From: Lithodes maja
Taxonomy: Eukaryota > Arthropoda > Malacostraca > Decapoda > Lithodidae
Direction of reading: 5' to 3'
NCBI GenBank assembly: GCA_037953745.1
Contig: JBAKBP010001585.1
Location: forward strand, 124,001-188,000
Length of the DNA stretch: 64,000 nt
Shown: positions 1-10,774 of the stretch, piece after piece
Layout of the letters: every line of letters begins with the position of its first letter
Position numbering within the stretch: the first letter of the stretch is position 1
Program-made: the position numbers and the translations under genes
The notes under the pieces: generated by a model
Seen by the model: only the letters and a program-made list of their open reading frames with translations
The model's database searches: none
Told to the model about the DNA's origin: nothing

Positions 1-30
1 CCTAAAAATTACAGGGTCCGTTCGATAGCG

Positions 31-325
31 ATTTGAGAAGACATTCATAGTCTCCTTCTCACTATCCCAGATATTTGAGAAGACATTCATAGTCTCCTTC
101 TCACTATCCCAGATATTTGAGAAGACATTCATAGTCTCCTTCTCACTATCCCAGATATTTGAGAAGACATTCATAGTCTCCTTCTCACTATCCCAGATAT
201 TTGAGAAGACATTCATAGTCTCCTTCTCACTATCCCAGAGATTTGAGAAGACATTCATAGTCTCCTTCTCACTATCCCAGAGATTTGAGAAGACATTCAT
301 AGTCTCCTTCTCACTATCCCAGATT
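31..325. repeat. 42-bp minisatellite, 7 tandem copies
   Basis: Units begin ATTTGAGAAGACATTCATAG at 31, 73, 115, 157, 199, 241 and 283, giving an exact 42-base period. The only variation I see is AGATATTT versus AGAGATTT at the unit junction. The period is a multiple of three. One minus-strand frame is open through every copy and off the left edge of the window, with a 14-residue unit MNVFSNIWDSEKET (I or L at one position). One plus-strand frame is also open from 29 to about 340, but it has no ATG. Whether any of this is translated cannot be judged from the sequence. Confidence 0.95.
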
Positions 326-539
326 TTATACTATTCATAGTTCATTATCTGGCATAAAACTGTGTCTAAGTGACCAGTTTCATCCTTAACCAAAACTATA
401 TAGTTACAACTACGATAGAAAAACTTTTCTTAACATACAACTAAAACAATTCAACGAGCTTCCAGAAAGCTGCCTTAAGGGGAGGTATTTAGTTTGTTTC
501 CTAGACCTCCATCAAGCTTAAAATTACACCCCCTTGAGT

Positions 540-720
540 CCCTTTCAAGATAAATTTGTACATTTTTCGGTAGAAAAATGTCCCGGCCGAAGGCCGGATC
601 CTCTTAAATTACAGGCTCACTATCGCTCGCCAGGATAAAATCGACACCTGAATTGCACAAAAGGTCTTAATATGGGGTGAAAGTTCCTAAAATCGCTAAA
701 CTAATGCGGCAAACATTTTA
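540..720. mobile_element. Partial copy of a long-inverted-repeat MITE family
   Basis: This stretch shares the order of motifs seen in the right half of the element at 31,141-31,497: a CATTTTTCNNTAGAAAAATG-like hairpin, then CTATCGCTCGCCAGGA, a GACACCTG block, and AGGTCTTAA followed by a GGGGTGAAA-type block. The left arm is not visible here, so it is probably a half copy or a diverged relative. The family assignment rests only on this resemblance. Confidence 0.4.
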
Positions 721-3392
721 GAATATCAAAAGCAATGGGGCTAAACATGAGGGAGAAAGGGGTCAAGAAAAAAATCCCTCAAGTGGAGATCTCCCCTTAA
801 AAGAATTCAACGAGCTTTTACATAGCCCCTTTTAAAAAAAATAATGATAGATTCTTTTAAAATCCAAACAAAACATATGAGCTTTCACCTAGCTCACTCT
901 TGTAAACAACGCCAGTAGATTTCTCCGGCGGAGGAATCTGTTTCCGGCGGAGGAGTCTGTTTCCGGCAGAGGGGCTTAATTGGGATACTCTCATTTCCCC
1001 CCCCCCCTCCCCCCCTTTTCCTGTCCTCCAAGGGACTTAAATTACTATCACATTGACCAATAGCTCCTCAGCCGTAGAAAACCATCTAAAAGCGCTTGCT
1101 AGTGGATACGTCACAAAAGAGAGTGCCCGACATATTATTTGAAAAGAGGGGAAGAATCCGCTTCCGCATTTATATCTTATACAAATAAGGGTAGAGGGGG
1201 GGTCACTCTTTCGCGACGCGAACCACTGCTGTAGGTTAATCCTAAGCGGGTTCTAAGGTAGTTCTAAGTTCTAAGGTAGTTTTCCTAAGCTCCAGACTAT
1301 TTCTGCCTTTTCACGTTCATGTTGGGACTTCGTACATATTGAAAACCGTGAACCTCAAAGAACAGATTCATACCCGTAAAATTACTAAGCCTGAGGCACT
1401 TAATGTTATTACTTGCTCAAGCAGCTCATGGTTGTCTTAACTTATCCAGTAAGATCCTGGTCGTCGGAAAACTTTTTCCGGCGTATGCAAGAACTTAGGA
1501 GAAAATATTTTGATGGACTAGATATGCTAATCCGTTCCGAAATGATCACAAAACCTCGAGCTGAAACTGCCTATGCATTGGTATGATCTCTTACGACTAA
1601 AAAATTCTGATTGTCAGGGGCATGAGTAGCCTAGGCTATATAAGAGCCGAGGACCGATTGACCTGTTGTTAGCCTTTTCCACTATAGAGGGTCGCCCAAA
1701 TGGTTAATACAGGTTATGTGAGTTACGTAGACATAATCTCGTCATTCTTGTGGCTCCGGTAACACCTCTTTTTAGAAACTTCAGGTGGGCTAGCTCTAGC
1801 TGTACTGACTGCTGCACGGAGTGGGATCGAGGTCTCTGCCTGCTGCGACAGACCTCCAAGGAACAAACTATCAAAGTCGAGGCCTCCGCCTCGCCTGTCA
1901 GGGAAGTCTGGAGTGAACATGGTTAGTACGAGTGCACTGCACGTATGAGTTCATGTCCAAAAAGTAGACTGGTAGGTAGTCCACTATTAACTAAATGACA
2001 TCCCGATAAACTTTCCTTTCCAGTTATCCCGAAGCGTTCCGGCGTGATTTCTTTCCTCCGGGGACCGGAAGGAAGGAATGTATATCTGAACCTTTGTGTA
2101 CTACAGAGCCGTCAACCCTTCTTGGTTGCTGTTTGTGTTACATTAATAGGGTCCCACGGAACCACAAGAACGCGTGAATGAGACAATATCTAGCCACGAA
2201 GGTGTCGTTAATTGTGACTGAAAAACTTATAATGTAACATCAGTGTAACTGGTATAATATATGCTCTATGGCCGTCAGCGCCTAAGTTACTCATGCCACC
2301 GGCGGGAGGAAACACAGACACATGCCGCCGGCGGGAGGAACAAAAAACACAATTACTTGGAGGCATAGCACTATTACCTAGTCCCCGAGATTGATGTTGG
2401 TCCTGGTAGGCCGAAGCCTACTACCGTATAAGCCTTCCTTGTTACAGAAAATGGATACTTTTACATGGTCCCCAGGGTGAGAACAGTACCTTAGATCGTG
2501 CAACCCGCCTTTTTAACCCAGTGCTTGTGACTGAAAAATCTTTTATATGCCCGAGAGCCGCCGTGATCAGGTCATGTCCTCTGTAATAGTTAAACTAAAC
2601 ATTCTACTGTTTATTTGGGATATAATGTTCCACTACTCTTGTGATGATATCCCTAGAATAGTTTCCCTTCGATTCTGTTAATTGGATAACTCAACCAGGC
2701 GGCATGATACATTCTCATAGGCCTGGCGAGATAACCTTGGTTGAATCTCGGGCCACTACGTTAGGTACCAGTCCCCTAGACATTGGAGGGGGACTCAAAC
2801 GGCTTTGGCCAGCGACCGGCGGATGCATATCTGAGCCGAGAGTCCAGAGCCAGTGGAATGATTTCCGTAGTATCCTTTGCACTGTGAGCGGTACTTACAC
2901 TGGTTACATAGGCATAGTTGTAGGCTACTTTTTTCGCCTAAAACTCACTATTTGCGGGAGAGAAGCCTGCCTGTTCCACTTACCAGTGCTCGAACGTGGC
3001 TTGTTTGCCGTGTAAACGTGTGCCAAAGGATATCCTCCTCCCGCTCGTTTCCCGGTAGGCTCCCGCGGGAGCTTATGTTAACAGTTATGTCACGTTCGCC
3101 AGTATGCAGCCCGGACAAACCGTAGGGACCCGTGGCGCTGCCTGTGTGTTTTAAGGACGGTATCGATCTCGGAACCCTGTACCAGAGCACGGTCTAGGGA
3201 TAGAGGTCGAAAAAAGGAGGGGAATCTTCCAAGACTTCGGGAAAAAACGAAATCCAACCAGTGGACGTTAAGGTGTGGTAACATCCTGCTTCCGCTTATC
3301 ACTGGCCATCGTCGCGTCTAAAGCCTAGGCTAACCTTACTATGATGTCACCTTGCTTATCCTAAGCATCGTATCTACATCTATTTGAGTCTG
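721..3392. other. G+C-richer stretch without a recognised gene
   Basis: Only short frames occur in all six readings and none resembles a known domain. Visible structure is limited to a C-rich run at about 997-1,017, the 19-base tandem repeat at 922-974, a small duplication around 1,250-1,280 (TTCTAAGGTAGT), and the paired CCGGCGGGAGGAA repeats at about 2,292-2,340. Base composition is clearly less AT-rich than the DNA right of 5.45 kb and resembles the adjoining reading-frame region, so 1-5.43 kb may be one inserted unit. That last point is inference. Confidence 0.5.
922..974 (+). repeat. Three 19-bp tandem units with a CCGGCGGAGG core
   Basis: The units TTTCCGGCGGAGGAGTCTG and variants sit at about 922, 941 and 960. 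Their cores are at 925-934, 944-953 and 963-972; the last is changed to CCGGCAGAGG. The same core recurs at 2,299 and 2,329, in a 20-base direct repeat spaced 29 bases apart, and inside the reading frame at 3.95-5.43 kb. Confidence 0.8.
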
Positions 3393-3840
3393 TCAATCAA
3401 TCATCGATGCTGTTATTATTGGTGAAAAAATAACCCTGTAATAAACATTATCGGGTAACCCTTTCACCATATCGAGTCTGAGAAGCTGTCTAGCTCGCAC
3501 TGCCTCAAACAAGGCTGTTAGGATGTCCCTGATCGATCTCGCCGGATGCGGCAGGAGATAGTGTTGAAAGGCTTTAACCATTTTCTCCTGCCGCCTCGGT
3601 GGGTTGGGCACCGGTTTAGCAATGGCTTGAGCTGTGTCTCTAGTTAGCAGAAAACCAATAAATGTACGGTGAGCGTTATCCCGTACTAGGAACTCTCGTT
3701 GGAGTTCAATAGGATCTGGAATTTGGAAAGGAGGTGGGAACTGTTTAACTTCTAATTGAGGGGCAATGAGAAACTCAAATATAGCTTGTGGGACACCGCC
3801 GGGCCGTGGCCTCAGCAAATCAAACTCAATATTTTATTAT
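3393..3840 (-). CDS. Unrecognised open frame, about 145 codons, no ATG
   Basis: The frame opens after a stop at about 3,840 and runs to a stop at 3,393. No ATG lies upstream of the coding-like part, which opens with LLRPRPGGVPQAIFEFLIAP, so it cannot be a complete eukaryotic gene as it stands. It could be an internal exon, the 3' part of a frameshifted gene, or a decayed viral or transposon gene. The product is basic and proline-containing with a leucine/arginine-rich centre (ILTALFEAVRARQLLRL). I recognise no domain or catalytic motif. It lies 110-130 bases downstream of the larger frame on the same strand and shares its composition, so the two may be parts of one gene. Confidence 0.35.
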
Positions 3841-3950
3841 AGTTGGCCCGGTAGGGAAACATTGGAAGCTACATCAATGGCAAACTGTTGGACCTCCTGA
3901 TCCCAACTCACCCACGGTCCGTGCCCCACCTCTCCCAGATTTAATTCCCT

Positions 3951-5432
3951 TCACTCCTGCTGTGAAGTTGTCGGAGTGAAGGCTAAACTTGGTTCAATCA
4001 ACCCCATTGAATGAGCACTATTGTTGACGTAAGGCTGAGAGCGAGCGGGGCAATGAGGAATATCTGGGGAAGGAGAGACAAGCCGACATGGTTTGTAGAC
4101 AAAATATTGACAATTGGTAGGGTTAGGAATTGCTTGAATCTGTACCCCTATGAAATTCTCCTGGGCATCCTTGGCCCGGAAGACTTTGTGTCTTTTTACT
4201 TCAATGGTCCAGTCCCTCGGTACTGGTACCTCCCCATGTAGAGATCTGTGCCCGTCACCTGCCTTAGACGAGGTAACCGGGAGCCAAAGCCTGCCCGGTT
4301 CTTTGCGACCCTGAAGCTTGCCCTCCGTTTGTGATTGAGATGGTTGGGACTGAGCAACTGGTTGAGAGCCCTGTGATACTACATGACCCGGCGGAGGCTT
4401 CAAGGGTTCCGCCGTTGAGTGAACTGCTACGTTAACTTCAGGAATACTAGCACTAGGTTGTGAGCAAGAAACCGACCCCTTCTCCACCGCGGTAGAAGCA
4501 TGGACGTTAGCTGCCAAAATGCTAGCTTGTGATATTCTATCTGAACCGTCTACACCCGGTTGGGACCCTATAACCAACCGAGGTGTGATCTCGGCCCTGG
4601 CTCGTAAGTCCGCCGGATGGTTCCTAGCGGTGGAAAGTGGTAAGTTAGTTATTGTTGAAGCCATGATTGTATCTGGGTCTGTGAGAACATTAATTTTGGC
4701 TGGTGACAGGGGACGGATTGGACTGTGTTTTGGCATTATTACGTTATTGGAGGAGAACGAATGGAGAAACAAAACCTCGTCGTCCGTGGAGGTGGCAGGC
4801 ACAGATTCCGGCGGGGGGTTTACCGTCACCTCAGTAGGAATATCCCTAGGGCGTTTGGAAATAGCACATTGTTGGAGAACCTTTTGTAACAATTCATCTA
4901 ACTGTTTCGCCATGACACATTGGGACATTTCCCTTTTGAGAGATGTAGACTTTACCTTCTCCTTAGATGTCGGTTCCTCTACCTGTACCGTTGGACGTGG
5001 TTCCTCTAGTTCCTTACCTTCGTTATATAGAGTTATTGGTTGGGGAACTTTCGCCGGCGACCTTTTAACTTGCGTCACCGGCGCCTGACTAACTAGTTGA
5101 GAGGGTTGTGTAACCCTATCCCTTGGGACATCGCTCAACTTATTCTCTATCATGGTATGACCTGTAGTGACAGACTCTGATCCCAAATTAAGTACTGTCA
5201 CTTCTGTGTCTCTGGCTGCCGGCCTAGTGGGCAATCTTGGGACGTCTATCGCCGGCGTGTCTAATCCCGCCGCTGAGTCATGAATTTGTTCAGTGTCAGG
5301 CGGCGGAGACAAATACAACCCTATTTTGCCGTCTGGTAAATTACTCTGAGATAGCACTAGTATGATGGTATAAGAAGATAGAATTACTTTGATCAAATAA
5401 CTCTGTGAAGCTGCCACCTTTCGCCCGAATCA
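3951..5432 (-). CDS. Unrecognised S/T/P-rich protein frame, about 490 codons
   Basis: The frame is open from just after a TGA at about 5,432 to a stop at 3,951. It has no ATG near its 5' end; the earliest ATG falls well inside, at MIENKLSDV. A 5' exon joined by splicing or a lost start is therefore likely. The first 25 or so residues include a hydrophobic run (LIKVILSSYTIILVL) that might be a signal or anchor segment. The rest is low-complexity and rich in Ser, Thr, Pro and Gln, as in disordered proteins, with a short mixed region (MAKQLDELLQKVLQQC) that could form a helix. The C-terminal 110 residues look more ordered (DWTIEVKRHKVFRAKDAQE). I recognise no family. A host gene exon, a retroelement gag-like gene or a gene of an integrated large DNA virus are all possible; nothing in the sequence decides. 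Confidence 0.4.
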
Positions 5433-6908
5433 TACGGACAATAATTAATAATTCAATGTATAATAATTAGTATCGGGTAACTGAAACTTGAGAATAATTC
5501 ACATTAGCTTTAATGAAAATGATACCTTAAGACTTATTCAGAAGTACACTAAGATATTGAATGGTTAAGTAAATAAGTAATATAATCCAAGTATGGAAGA
5601 ATCTGTTTTCACTCTCACGACTGACCTCCTGACCCCTTGATTAATACAAGTGAGGGGGTACTCTGCTCTGTCTCTGTATGCCCCAAATTCCCCTCTCTTA
5701 TCACCTCGGGTTACGCCTCCTGAATGACATAAAACCACTCACCATAGGCTGCATGCACATCATAACCAATACCTTTCGAGAATGATATACCTGGGTGTGG
5801 TTTAAACTCTCGGACACACCTTAAAACACACCTCCATCACATGCTATTCATGCCCCTCTCACGTGATCTTCTGTGACTTGGTTTGATGACATCAGTCCTG
5901 ACATATGTGAATCCCATGACCTGCGGGGTCAAATGTATACATCCTGTTGCCCCTCGGTCTGCATCCACTGTATTTGATACAAGGAAAATACAACGCTAAT
6001 AATATAAGCTGTTATAATAGGGTTATTAGATTATAAGATTAACATAATTGTATGTACCCCTGTACATAAGTAATTCAAGGAATAATAATTGGTTAAGTAA
6101 GCTTAAAAATGGCTGAAATAACACGCCCCCTTAAAAACAAGACACAATTTCCACCACTGAAATTACTCCTCCCCCAAAAATCGAAAGCATTAACAAGTAC
6201 TAAGAATAATTTTCCCGTTTTGTAATTTTTGTTTTAAGATTTTTGAATTTTTGTAAACATATATAAAAGTAATTAAATTTAAGAAGTATCTGGGAAACAA
6301 AAAACATAAAACAAATATAGAGATTATATAGATATATAAATGTATGTATATCCTAAACAATTAAAGACACAAGAGCAAAATCGAACATAATTGAATAAAT
6401 GTAGAGAAAGTTTATAGCGCCCTTTTTATAGGACCCAATCAATTACCACCAATGTCTTTGAACCAAATTCCATCTAGTCATCAATTGCTCGGGAATATTA
6501 CTACAATATTAATATTAATATTAATACAATAAATTGCAGGTTATAGTCTAAGCTAACACTTAAATTAAATTCGATAACTCGTGTTTCAAAAGTTACAATA
6601 CTAGGTTTCAATATTGATAACACCGTGACGAAGCTGTAGAAGTATAGTGTAACTATTTTTCAATATAGATAAGCACTATGGTGAAGATTATAGTAAAGAA
6701 AAGAAAGAGATAGAAAAAATATATGAAATCTGGCTATCAACATTTAATATCAAGGAAAGATAAATTAAACCAATCAGATATATGCAATATGCAAAATTAA
6801 ATTAATTGTGCAAAATAGTAATAAAATAAAAATACAGAAATAGTTAAGGTTACAATACATAAAAACAAAAAAAACATCTGAAAATAAAAATCTGAAAAAG
6901 AAAATTCC
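5433..6908. other. AT-rich stretch, nothing recognised
   Basis: No reading frame of note occurs on either strand. There are short AT-rich repeats, for example three ATATTA units near 6,505-6,525. By position it could hold the 3' LTR or 3' untranslated part of the minus-strand Gypsy remnant whose env ends at 7,331, but without a second LTR this cannot be shown. Confidence 0.4.
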
Positions 6909-7250
6909 AAGATCTATCTATCTATCTATTGCCTGACGCCGTGATCCCCGAAGGGATGGCCACGAACGAACCACCCCCATGCACCTCTGTCCCCAGTCAG
7001 TCGACGCCCCTCCCCCCAACCAGCACCGCCTTCGTTCATGTAGTTCCTCACTCCATCCTTCCACCTCATATTCGGTCTACCTCTCCCCCTCTGTCCCTCC
7101 ACCTCACTCTCGTACACCCTCTTAGTCATTCTCTCGCTTTCCATATGTACCATATGGCCGAACCATCTCAAGTTGTTCCTTTTCACACTTTCCAGCACAT
7201 CTACCTCCACACCACACCTCCAAGATACACACAAAAATTATGTAAAGTAA
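6909..7250 (-). mobile_element. 3' end of a non-LTR retrotransposon (RTE-like C-terminus)
   Basis: The minus frame from 7,234 to 6,926 reads LRWFGHMVHMESERMTKRVY followed by EVEGQRGRGRP and MRWKDGV. This is the conserved C-terminal tail found after the RT domain in many RTE-type endonuclease-reverse transcriptases. The frame ends at 6,926 and is followed on the minus strand by a (TAGA)n tail at 6,909-6,930, a common kind of LINE 3' terminus. The element is severely 5'-truncated. A second copy of the same family, interrupted by a Harbinger element, lies at 23.43-25.55 kb on the plus strand. The clade name is an inference from the tail alone. Confidence 0.7.
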
Positions 7251-7330
7251 GTTAAGCACTGAATCGGACCATCCAAAATACCACAGGTCTGTTTACAGTT
7301 CTCTACTGCCCCCAATATAATGAAAACAAT

Positions 7331-8212
7331 TTATGTCCTAATAGTTTGAATAATCTCAATCCTTGTCAACCTACCCTCAATGTTCTTGGAAATTATAAGG
7401 AAAATGACAATGAACATAAATAAGACAAGACCAGTGAACAGCGGGAGAGGGTAGATGTACTCAGGGCTAACGAAATACATAAATGACAACGTATCCATGG
7501 ATGTGTTTATCAGCTCCAAAGTTTCAATCTCACGCGAAATGATCTTCGGAAATGAAAAGTTGTTTGTAATGTTTACTTCAGACGGAATGCTAGCAAAAAG
7601 AATATCCTGCTGTGTGAACGAAAGCATGTGAGTGAACGAAGGGTAAAGAGTAAGATGAGACGAAACCAACAAACATGAGTCACTTATATAAACTTGGCCA
7701 ATACATGATTTATGAAAGGGTGCTCTGTCCGAGCAAGTAACAAGTAGTTCTGAAGCATTCACAAAATAAAGAAAGTGAGTATTAAATATGTGAACATGAA
7801 AAAATGGGTGAAATTGAACCGGAGTGAAATTACAATAATCCAGGACATCGGCATTGCCAATAATCGCTTGAACGCATTTGTTAGAATTCATCAGCAGTAA
7901 AGTAACAACAGACGCTGGGCAAATGGTAAACAAGCCAAGAGCAGTGTGACAAAGCGCATTAACAGTGGAGGAACTTAGTAAAGAATAGTATTCATCTGTA
8001 TACTTCCCTTTTGAAACTAGGAAATTCTCGGAAGGAAAATTAATAGTGAGCAAGGAATTATGAAATTTTGCCGGAAAAAGTATAATTTCAGACCAAGACA
8101 AAATCATGTCAGATGCAAAAGGGATCAAAATAAGAAATTTACTGTGACTCACATACACCTCTAAAAAGCGGTAATAATACTCTAATTCTGAATGACCCAC
8201 CAAAGGTACCAA
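7331..8212 (-). pseudogene. env, C-terminal part (second frame after a frameshift)
   Basis: This 293-codon stretch continues the Env protein in a different frame and overlaps the upstream env frame by about 30 bases. It carries the rest of the ectodomain, with several N-x-S/T sites and scattered cysteines. Near its end is a strongly hydrophobic segment (LPLFTGLVLFMFIVIFLIIS) followed by a short polar tail. That is a single membrane anchor with a cytoplasmic tail, as expected for a type I viral glycoprotein. The reading frame does not join the N-terminal part, so as read no full-length Env can be made unless the shift is a sequencing error. Type I topology is established for this family; the annotation rests on position and the anchor. 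Confidence 0.7.
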
Positions 8213-9063
8213 TTCGAGTCCCTATTTGCCAATTTCAGCAAATTGAATAAGTCAGCCATGGAAAGTAAGTCAGATGTCACTAGCCCATTCTCCGTGTGAA
8301 CTAAAGCATGCATATAGCGTTCAAAATCCTTCCCCAAAATTGTAGACATAATATGGAAAGTGTCAATACGAGTGGATATCATAACTAATTCTTCAAAGAA
8401 CGTTACGTTACTTTCTAATTCATTTAGGGAAATCTGTACCTCATTAAGAACTGAACTCATATCATTAACCGTATTCACAATGCTCTGTAAATTCATGTTG
8501 TTCGTAGACATAATCCTGTTCTGTTTCTCCAAATAGACAGAAAGATCCTCAATTTTATTCTCAACAGACCGAAGGTCATCCTCAGTGGCAAGGCCAAACA
8601 AGCCCCCAAGTAGTTTACCATCAATATTAATCAAACCCCGTTTTCGGCGAGAGAGTGAGTCAGGTTCTGCATTACGAAAAACATGATCCACCTCAGACTG
8701 CACAACAGACAATTTCCAGCGCATTAAATGAAATAAATCCACAGTCTGAGTATTAGAGTGCTTAGTCAAATCCTGTAACTTGTCTAAGGTCCCTCTTGTG
8801 GTAATGACATTTTCCAAAACGCTACCACATCCACGTTTAATCTTAGTTAAGTATGAGATATCCACGTAGGATCCTACCACATCGGAGACCAGGACGACGT
8901 CCCCCTTTGGTCTCAAAATCATCCACGACCGAGTAAGATTGGCAGGATTGTCCGTGCTAGCGGTAACAGTGCGTAGCTGTCCAACCAACCATCCCAGTAT
9001 CCAAAATACCAAGACGCGCCCCACAATCCTCCCTACGACACCCATCTGAGGAACCAAAAACAT
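8182..9063 (-). pseudogene. env, N-terminal part with cleavage site and fusion-peptide region
   Basis: The frame starts at a true ATG at 9,063. It has a hydrophobic N-terminus compatible with a signal peptide (VLVFWILGWLVG, about residues 18-29). Near residue 143 a furin-type RRKR site is followed directly by GLINIDGKLLGGLFG. This matches the cleavage site and fusion peptide layout of the F-like Env proteins of insect errantiviruses and baculovirus F proteins. A heptad-rich stretch follows (about residues 160-240, many I, L, V and N), consistent with a coiled coil. The frame ends at 8,182 by a frameshift into the downstream env part. In the intact family Env mediates membrane fusion; here it is a broken copy. 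Confidence 0.8.
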
Positions 9064-9241
9064 TATTAATACTAAAATTTACATGTAAAATTAATCCAAA
9101 TTCATACCCAAACTGTCAACCCCCCATTAAGCTACAAAATTACTTCCCTCTTTAACAAAAGCAACATTACTCGATCTTAAATTACATTTATGAGCAACAT
9201 TTGTCTTTTTAGGCCGTTTACGTCTTTAATATTCCTCGGAC

Positions 9242-9957
9242 TCAACGGTTTGTGTTCAACAGAGATATCTTCGTAGCCAGGTAGAGTGTGTATTCCACAT
9301 GAGCCCTTTTCTCAACGCCCTTTTCTAAGTGTTTGATAACAGTACTATTCCTGTTGACTGAAATTACTCGGTAAGGTCCCTCGAAAACAGGTTGTAATTT
9401 ATCTTTAGCGTAAAATTCCCTTAAATAAACAAGATCACCTACATTAATATTAGCATCCCTCTTACGTTTATTCGCCACATTCATCATGTCTTCCTTTGAT
9501 TTCGACAGAGAACTGCGTAAGGTTTTATATATAGACCGAAAATTATTCAAGTGATATAAAACGTAATCATCACAGTTATAAACAGGAGAATTAGATTGAA
9601 CCAACGAATTGTGAGGAAGTCTCATATCTCTACCGAAAACAATAAAGTACGGCGAATCTGCAATCGAGGAATTTATCGAACAATTTAGTGTCGATTCTGC
9701 AAAATGAAGAACTGAATCCCAAGTACTCGTATCACAATCTAATAATAAGCCGCGAAGTGCACGGATAAGAGATTGATTAGCGCGTTCAGCCAAGCCATTT
9801 GACTGGGGTGAATGAGGACAAACAGTGACATGATCCATAGTATATTCATCGCATAGTTTCGTCATACTAGAATTACACAATTCTGTACCATTATCAGTTA
9901 TAATTGTATTAGGACAACCAAATTTACACACGATGTCCGCTAAAAATGTATTAGTAA
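9242..9957 (-). pseudogene. Ty3/Gypsy integrase, C-terminal half
   Basis: The frame enters from the BEL junction at about 9,957 and stops at 9,242. It contains the second catalytic aspartate in TIITDNGTELCN and the catalytic glutamate in SNGLAERANQSLIRALRG, so two of the three DDE residues of the integrase core survive. A C-terminal module with GDLVYLREF and FEGPYRVISVN follows, the usual GPF/Y-type tail of Gypsy integrases. The zinc-binding HHCC domain and the first aspartate are absent because of the BEL insertion. There is no native start codon in the retained part. Confidence 0.88.
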
Positions 9958-9958
9958 C

Positions 9959-10755
9959 TATCGTATAAATACGATAGAATATGACTCTTTTGTGATCTCT
10001 TATGTCTCTGTGACGTCACGATCTCTCCTACAGCACGACGTAGGACGAGTAGATCGTATATTATAAGATTGTAAATAAGTTAAGTTATAAAAGGCCTAAT
10101 ATGCTATTAAGCAATATTGCCATGGTCTTATGTAGTATATATGAATTTATCGTATATATTAATATAATTTATCGTATAGAGCAACCTAAATGCGGTACGA
10201 TAATTTGGGCTCCTGGCGGTTTGCCAAGGCAGCAAGGTGTGCTTTTGAGGTACGCCAGAGCCTTCACGAACACCAACCAGTTAACATCCAATTTTCCGCC
10301 CTCAGTTGATCGTGCTTTTGTGCCTGTAATCACAATACACATACAGCAATACACTCAGCTACACCATCACGACGCTCTCATCGACATCATGACTGACTGA
10401 TAGATAAGCATACATTATATTATTCATGTCCATTCCCATGTAATCATTTATTCTTTCTTTAACTTGACTTGAGTCTTGGGACCGAAGTCTCGTTCCCCAT
10501 TGTCCACCACCATATTGGGTAAAACGTTCTCCCTTGCCTCATTGCCACGTGGAACTATTGGTGAGTTAATTCCTGGCTAATATTAACCCTTATAACCTTA
10601 CCCTATATATACATTTGTTATGTGAGACCTTTGGATATAAATTAGCTTGTTTCAGATTGAATTCAATTTAGATATAGAGTAGTTTTCATTTAGATTGATT
10701 TTATTTTATTCATTATAGCTTAGTAATATTTAACTTCCATTGATAGTTTACCACA
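9959..10755 (+). repeat. BEL 5' LTR
   Basis: It starts TATCGTATAAATACGATAG (itself a near-palindrome) and ends GTTTACCACA, matching the two halves of the 3' LTR. The 3' copy has TG just before TATCG (16,492-16,493), the usual LTR start; here those two bases are AC. It contains several AT-rich boxes (TATATATA near 10,610) but no promoter element I can assign with confidence. Confidence 0.92.
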
Positions 10756-10756
10756 T

Positions 10757-10774
10757 TGGTGCCCAGACCCGGGA
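10757..10774 (+). other. BEL primer-binding site
   Basis: TGGTGCCCAGACCCGGGA lies one base after the 5' LTR. It starts with TGG, the complement of a tRNA CCA end, as expected for a tRNA-primed minus-strand start. The tRNA species was not determined. Confidence 0.75.

Larger units (their letters stand above)
7251..9957 (-). mobile_element. Ty3/Gypsy (errantivirus-like) LTR retrotransposon remnant with env
   Basis: Read on the minus strand, the order is integrase C-terminal half (9,957-9,242), a 178-base spacer, then env (9,063-7,331). This is the pol-env order of insect errantiviruses. Everything upstream (gag, protease, RT, RNase H and the zinc-binding part of integrase) is missing, because the BEL element's LTR begins at 9,959 in the middle of the integrase frame. 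No Gypsy sequence is seen on the far side of BEL. The 3' boundary is uncertain: a G-rich tract (ATTGGGGGCAG, minus strand, near 7,312) could be the polypurine tract. Confidence 0.8.

Noticed and set aside
31..325. A CRISPR-like array.
   Set aside because: The 42-base units are directly adjacent with no unique spacers, and the surroundings are eukaryotic.
4519..5088. A 189-codon plus-strand frame.
   Set aside because: It lies opposite the larger minus-strand frame. Its composition is explained by the complement of the S/T/P-rich coding sequence.
10101..10400. A 99-codon plus-strand frame conserved at 10,101-10,400 and again at 18,745-19,044.
   Set aside because: Both lie in the BEL LTRs. The frame is shared only because the two LTRs are recent copies; it has no domain features.
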